Translations under genes and position numbers: made by a program | DNA from: Allokutzneria multivorans | GTDB taxonomy: Bacteria > Actinomycetota > Actinomycetes > Mycobacteriales > Pseudonocardiaceae | Direction: 5' to 3' | DNA: 64,000 bases | NCBI RefSeq assembly: GCF_039537405.1 | Contig: NZ_BAABAL010000008.1 | Coordinates: 124,001 to 188,000 of the forward strand | Notes under the pieces: model-generated | The model's input: only the letters and a program-made list of their open reading frames with translations | The model's database searches: none | What the model was told of the DNA's origin: nothing | Shown here: positions 60,684 through 64,000 of the stretch, piece by piece | How the letters are laid out: each line of letters opens with the position of its first letter | Numbering within the stretch: position 1 is the first letter of the stretch

Positions 60684-61120
60684 GCACCCGCCCGACCGGC
60701 TTCGCGCCGCACCTGTTCGTCAAGGACACCGAGGCCGCGATCGCTTTCTACGCCAAGGTTTTCCAGGCCCACGAGCTGTGGCGCAACCGGCTGCCCGACG
60801 GCACGGTCCTGTTCGTCGAGCTGGCCATCGGCGACCACCGTCTGCTGATCAGCGAGGAGACGCCGTCGCTGGACGCGCTCGCCCCGCCCACCATCGGCGG
60901 CAGCCCGGTGCAGCTGCACGTGGAGGTCGAGGACGTCGACACGGTCCACCGCAGGGCTCGATGGGCGGGTGCCGAGGAGGAGATCCCGCTCCAGGAAGCC
61001 TTCTGGGGCGAGCGCTTCTGCGCGTTCCGCGACCCGTTCGGGCACCGCTGGGCCGTCTCGACGGCGCGCGAACAGCTGAGCCCGGAGGAGATCTACGGCC
61101 GCACGCCGCCGGAGGTCTGA
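60680..61120 (+). CDS. VOC-family (PhnB/glyoxalase-like) protein
   Basis: 146 residues, GTG overlapping the padR stop. PHLFVKDTEAAIAFYAKVFQAHEL, LISEETPSLDALAPPTIGGSP and DPFGHRWAVSTAREQLSPEE are typical of the PhnB-like group. Shares the PadR unit. Ligand unknown. The end overlaps the helicase gene by 28 bp. Confidence 0.85.
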   Translation: MSTRPTGFAPHLFVKDTEAAIAFYAKVFQAHELWRNRLPDGTVLFVELAIGDHRLLISEETPSLDALAPPTIGGSPVQLHVEVEDVDTVHRRARWAGAEEEIPLQEAFWGERFCAFRDPFGHRWAVSTAREQLSPEEIYGRTPPEV

Positions 61121-63030
61121 GCCCGCACGACACCCCACCACAGGTGATCGCGCGCCCGCGTGGCGGCGACGAGGTGCTGGCGCCCCTGGAGCTCTTCGTC
61201 GTCCACAGTGGACTGTGCGAAGTGGACGGCGAGGACCGCCTGGAACTCCACCCCCTTCGCCCGGAGCACCGTGCCGATCTTCAGCTTGTCGTTGTGTTCG
61301 CCGTTGTAGGACTCCAGGTCCTGGTAAGCGATCTTCGCCCTGCGCAGCAGTTCCTTGCACCGTTCGAGCGCGTTGTGCTGGAACACGATCACGGCCGCGT
61401 TTCCCAGCGGCACCGGCAGTTCGCGGATCACCTTGAGCAGCTCGTCCGCGAACTCCTTCTCCGGACCCTTCCAGGAACGAGTCGTGCCGCCCGGATTGGC
61501 GCACTCCGCATCGCGCAACGCGACCCCGGCGGCTCCGTCCAGGTCGTCGACGTGGTTCTTCGCGTCGAAACCCTGTGCGAAGGACAACACCTTGTCCCGG
61601 TTCCGATAGTTCACCTTCAGCACTTCTCCGCGTCCCTGGATGGCGATTCCCGCGTCGGACAGGCGCCAACCACCGGCGTAAACCTGCTGCTGCCCGTCTC
61701 CCACGAGGAGAAGCCGGTTCTGACCCTCGCCCGCCAACGCGTTCAGCATGCGCAGTCCAGAAAGCGTGATGTCCTGCACCTCGTCGACGACCACCGCCGC
61801 GTAGGGCTTGACGAGCGGTTCGCGCCGCAACTCCGCCAGCGCCAGTTCAATGACGTCGGCGTAGTCGTGCAGTCCCTTGTCAGCCAGTTTCTGTTGATAG
61901 GTCTCGAAGAACTGCCACACGAGCTGCTTCTGGCTCGGGTGGAGGCGCAGAACGCGTCCGGGACGATCCACCTTGGCGTACTCGGCGAACGTGGTGAGAC
62001 CTCTGCCCTTGATGACCCTGCTGATCTCGTCGTTCCAGTAGTGGGGGTTGGGGTTCAGCGGTGCCAGCGAATCGCGGTGCTCCACCCAAGCACTGCTGCG
62101 CGCGTTGGAGACGCTTCTGCGGTCGAGGTTCACCACCACGTTCCGCTGATTCAGGAACTCGCGTGCCCACGCGTGCTGGTGAACGAACTCCACGCGCTCG
62201 GAGAGCTCCGGTGCGAGCCTGCGGAAGGTGTTGCGGTGAACCGGCGGAAGAGACCGGACGAACGTGGTGAACAACAGCGGTCCGGTGGAACGCCTTGCCA
62301 GGTAACGGAGTCTGTGCAGCGCCACCACGGTCTTGCCCGTTCCGGCCGGGCCGCTGATCCGCGCTGGCCCGTTGTAGTTGCGCGTGGCCACCGCCTGCTG
62401 GTGCGGGTGGAGAAAGGTTCTCCAGGATTCGAAGGTGCCTTCCTGTGCGTTCGTCAGGTGGTCTTCTTCGAGATCGGCGGCATCGAGCAGACCGGCCTGC
62501 TCAGGGGCGCTCTCCGGCGCGTCGACTCGCATTTCCTCGTAACCGGTCAGGCGAGTGCCTAGCTGGTCGGCGATCGCCTCCACCTGGCGCTTGGTCAGGT
62601 GCGCGAGATCGCGCTGGAACAGCTTCTGGAGGGTGGCAGCCGTCAAACAGCGGAATGCCCCGTTGCTCTTGTCAGAAGCGGAACCTCCGGGTTTGACCAG
62701 CACGAAGTGCACAGAGCTCGGCGAGAGGGCCTGGGCGCCGGGACCGCGAATGCCAGAGCACCGTCCTTCCGCGTGCCGCACAACGGCTTCTCCGGCCGGG
62801 GCGGTCTCGCTCACGACGATGGCGGACACCCCGTTGTGCCCGACCAGGAAGGCGTCCGCGCCAGTTCGCGCTGAATCCCGGCGGACGAAGAGCCGCCAGC
62901 CCTCGGCGGTCTTCGCGAGAAGCGCGACGAAGATCTGCCGGGCCTCCGGACGAAGGCCCGGCAAAGCGGACGTCAGCACCGCGCCCGCTTCCCGCTCCAC
63001 CTGTCGCCGTGCCTGGTTGGTCAGAGCCAC
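61093..63030 (-). CDS. UvrD/Rep-like superfamily I helicase with divergent N-terminal domain
   Basis: 645 residues. Helicase motifs: GPAGTGKTVVALHRL (I), VDEVQDITLSGLRML (II), LLLVGDGQQQVYAGGW (III) and VLKVNYRN (IV), then the C-terminal VLRAKGVEFQAVLAVHF and VAATRARDHLWW. The N-terminal 200 residues lack helicase motifs. Residues 57-75 (TGADAFLVGHNGVSAIVVSE) vaguely recall a NERD nuclease-like domain without its catalytic pair. Probably DNA repair or defence. Confidence 0.88.
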   Translation of the reverse strand: MALTNQARRQVEREAGAVLTSALPGLRPEARQIFVALLAKTAEGWRLFVRRDSARTGADAFLVGHNGVSAIVVSETAPAGEAVVRHAEGRCSGIRGPGAQALSPSSVHFVLVKPGGSASDKSNGAFRCLTAATLQKLFQRDLAHLTKRQVEAIADQLGTRLTGYEEMRVDAPESAPEQAGLLDAADLEEDHLTNAQEGTFESWRTFLHPHQQAVATRNYNGPARISGPAGTGKTVVALHRLRYLARRSTGPLLFTTFVRSLPPVHRNTFRRLAPELSERVEFVHQHAWAREFLNQRNVVVNLDRRSVSNARSSAWVEHRDSLAPLNPNPHYWNDEISRVIKGRGLTTFAEYAKVDRPGRVLRLHPSQKQLVWQFFETYQQKLADKGLHDYADVIELALAELRREPLVKPYAAVVVDEVQDITLSGLRMLNALAGEGQNRLLLVGDGQQQVYAGGWRLSDAGIAIQGRGEVLKVNYRNRDKVLSFAQGFDAKNHVDDLDGAAGVALRDAECANPGGTTRSWKGPEKEFADELLKVIRELPVPLGNAAVIVFQHNALERCKELLRRAKIAYQDLESYNGEHNDKLKIGTVLRAKGVEFQAVLAVHFAQSTVDDEELQGRQHLVAATRARDHLWWGVVRAQTSGGVRP

Positions 63031-63145
63031 GAGCCCCCCTTTGTCCGTTCACCCCTGCTCAGCACGCTAGGCAGCGGCGGTCGCGCAAAGGAGGGAAACG
63101 CGCACCTTCGTGTAGGGGAACAGCCTGACGAATCGTCCTCCGTCG

Positions 63146-63196
63146 GTGTTGACTGAACAGCAGTGTTGACTGAACAGCGGTGTTGACTCAGGGGTG
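63146..63196. repeat. Three 17 bp tandem repeats upstream of the helicase gene
   Basis: GTGTTGACTGAACAGC plus a purine occurs twice exactly and a third time diverging after GTGTTGACT. Each complete unit contains the near-palindrome TGTTGACTGAACA. They lie between the helicase start (63030) and the stop of the gene at 63188. Confidence 0.65.
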
Positions 63197-63838
63197 CGGC
63201 AAGTACGAGGAAACCTCCGCGATCACCTTGAGCGCCTCGCCGCTGACCTTCCCCTTGCCCGACTCGGCCTCCGCGATGGTGACCGTGGTTCCGCTGCGCC
63301 GCGATCCGTAGTGGTCGGCGGTGAACCGCACGCCCGCCATGCCCAGCAGCGAGCTGCCGAGCGGCGTGATGTCGCCGTTGCCGTGGATCTTGTGGAGCTC
63401 CTCGAAGCTCTCCGCGTGACCCCGCGTGTGGAAGCGGACCCAGGCCACGGACACCACAGCGGCGTTGCCCTCGTCGTCGCCGATCGCGAAGAGCCCGCGC
63501 TCCAACGACTTGCACGGTGTGCGGACGAGGAACCCGCGAATCTCGCCGAAGGAGTTGATCACACAGTTCAGGTCGCTCTTCGCGTGCTTCTTCAGCTCGC
63601 GCAACCCCAAGCGGCGCCAGGCCTGCTGCGCGTTGCCGCTCTGCGCGGCCTTGGTGCCGTCAGCCTTCTTCGCGCTGATGTTGCGCAGCGCCGCTGATTC
63701 AACCGCCGCGCTGCCGCCGGCGCCGATGCCTCCGCCTCCGACCACGAGCGCGCCCGCCGCGGCGATCGCCACGACGGCCGGACCCTTCCTGCCCGGGTCC
63801 GAACCGCCTCCGGCACCGCCGATTCTTCTGTCAGCCAT
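63188..63838 (-). CDS. Membrane-anchored hypothetical protein
   Basis: 216 residues. The N-terminus is polar and Gly-rich, then a helix (VVAIAAAGALVVGGGGIGAG) anchors it. The extracytoplasmic part has two cysteines (LNCVINSF, TPCKSLER). No recognised family. Upstream of the helicase gene on the same strand. Confidence 0.65.
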   Translation of the reverse strand: MADRRIGGAGGGSDPGRKGPAVVAIAAAGALVVGGGGIGAGGSAAVESAALRNISAKKADGTKAAQSGNAQQAWRRLGLRELKKHAKSDLNCVINSFGEIRGFLVRTPCKSLERGLFAIGDDEGNAAVVSVAWVRFHTRGHAESFEELHKIHGNGDITPLGSSLLGMAGVRFTADHYGSRRSGTTVTIAEAESGKGKVSGEALKVIAEVSSYLPHP

Positions 63839-63898
63839 GTGGCGTCAACGGAACAGGGGACCACCCGTGACGCGGAAACCCGGCGGCTCAGGCAGATG

Positions 63899-63932
63899 CC
63901 AGGGGTCCCGCACCTGGGCGCGGGACCCCTGG
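63899..63932 (-). terminator. 12 bp perfect hairpin terminator
   Basis: CCAGGGGTCCCG and CGGGACCCCTGG pair exactly, starting 5 bp beyond the stop of the partial gene at 63938. Confidence 0.75.
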
Positions 63933-63937
63933 TTCCC

Positions 63938-64000
63938 TTACAGACCCGCGGTGAACAGCAGGCGGTTCACGGTGCCGCCGGTGGCACCGCCGGTGACCAC
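63938..64000 (-). CDS. C-terminal end of a probable S8 (subtilisin-like) protease, cut by window edge
   Basis: Only 20 residues are in the window (VVTGGATGGTVNRLLFTAGL then TAA). The NRLLFT ending resembles the C-terminus of secreted actinobacterial subtilases (GTPNRLLYT type). Too short for certainty. Confidence 0.35.
   Translation of the reverse strand: MVTGGATGGTVNRLLFTAGL

Noticed and set aside
63146..63196. Direct repeats considered as a CRISPR array
   Set aside because: Units are 17 bp, contiguous and without spacers, and no cas genes are near.
1..64000. rRNA, tRNA or tmRNA genes
   Set aside because: No cloverleaf with a TTCGANNC loop or conserved rRNA segment was recognised by eye; a tRNA scan would be decisive.

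Overview
The window is about 70% GC, uses GTG and TTG starts freely, packs genes with 1-8 bp start/stop overlaps, and carries AfsR/SARP, nSTAND-WD40, bPH and calerythrin-like proteins. Together these point to an actinomycete, most likely Pseudonocardiaceae (Lentzea/Saccharothrix/Saccharopolyspora type). No rRNA, tRNA, CRISPR array or recognisable prophage was seen.

Layout. 1-2960: end of a DMT transporter and an ECF sigma factor with its co-translated membrane partner. 3043-5962: def-fmt-rsmB. 5963-15490: a 9.5 kb accessory block (an HTH-nSTAND-WD40 protein, thioesterase, CGNR regulator, dehalogenase-like hydrolase, DinB protein, a DUF222/HNH element, an amino acid permease). It sits where fmt-rsmB and rpe-ribD are normally adjacent in actinobacteria. 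15491-21019: rpe-ribD-ribE-ribBA-ribH, a bPH membrane protein and a dihydroorotate dehydrogenase-like flavoenzyme. 21211-25138: small FMN-binding proteins, a calerythrin homologue, and a DUF899/HxlR pair. 25540-27375: an orphan SARP regulator. 28990-30968: a LacI regulator facing a PL7 alginate lyase. 31561-38545: a divergent lipid-modification cluster with two cyclopropane-synthase-like methyltransferases, DUF1295, DUF1365, an FAD oxidoreductase, an SDR and a peroxiredoxin. 40699-44332: an EphD-like hydrolase/SDR fusion with a TetR regulator, then a bacterial nitric oxide synthase. 45201-46058: a siderophore-interacting reductase behind a possible iron box. 46063-47175: the second DUF222/HNH copy. 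47531-64000: mixed housekeeping and secreted enzymes (2OG oxygenase, FKBP, carboxylesterase, IclR with an aromatic-acid transporter, secreted endonuclease I, NUDIX, exonuclease-BRCT, PadR with two VOC proteins, UvrD-like helicase) and the extreme C-terminus of a probable subtilase.

The most unusual structure is the duplicated DUF222/HNH element at about 12.5-14.0 kb and 46.1-47.5 kb. Each copy holds the nuclease gene, a symmetric promoter that looks able to fire both ways without leaders, a short divergent ORF whose two differences between copies are synonymous, a 115 bp inverted repeat, and degenerate C-rich tandem repeats. It resembles the mycobacterial REP13E12 repeats in concept. Several other intergenic inverted-repeat families are scattered between convergent genes.

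Product names rest on motif recognition from translated sequence. Starts were chosen by ribosome-binding site and family alignment, and a few remain ambiguous as noted.
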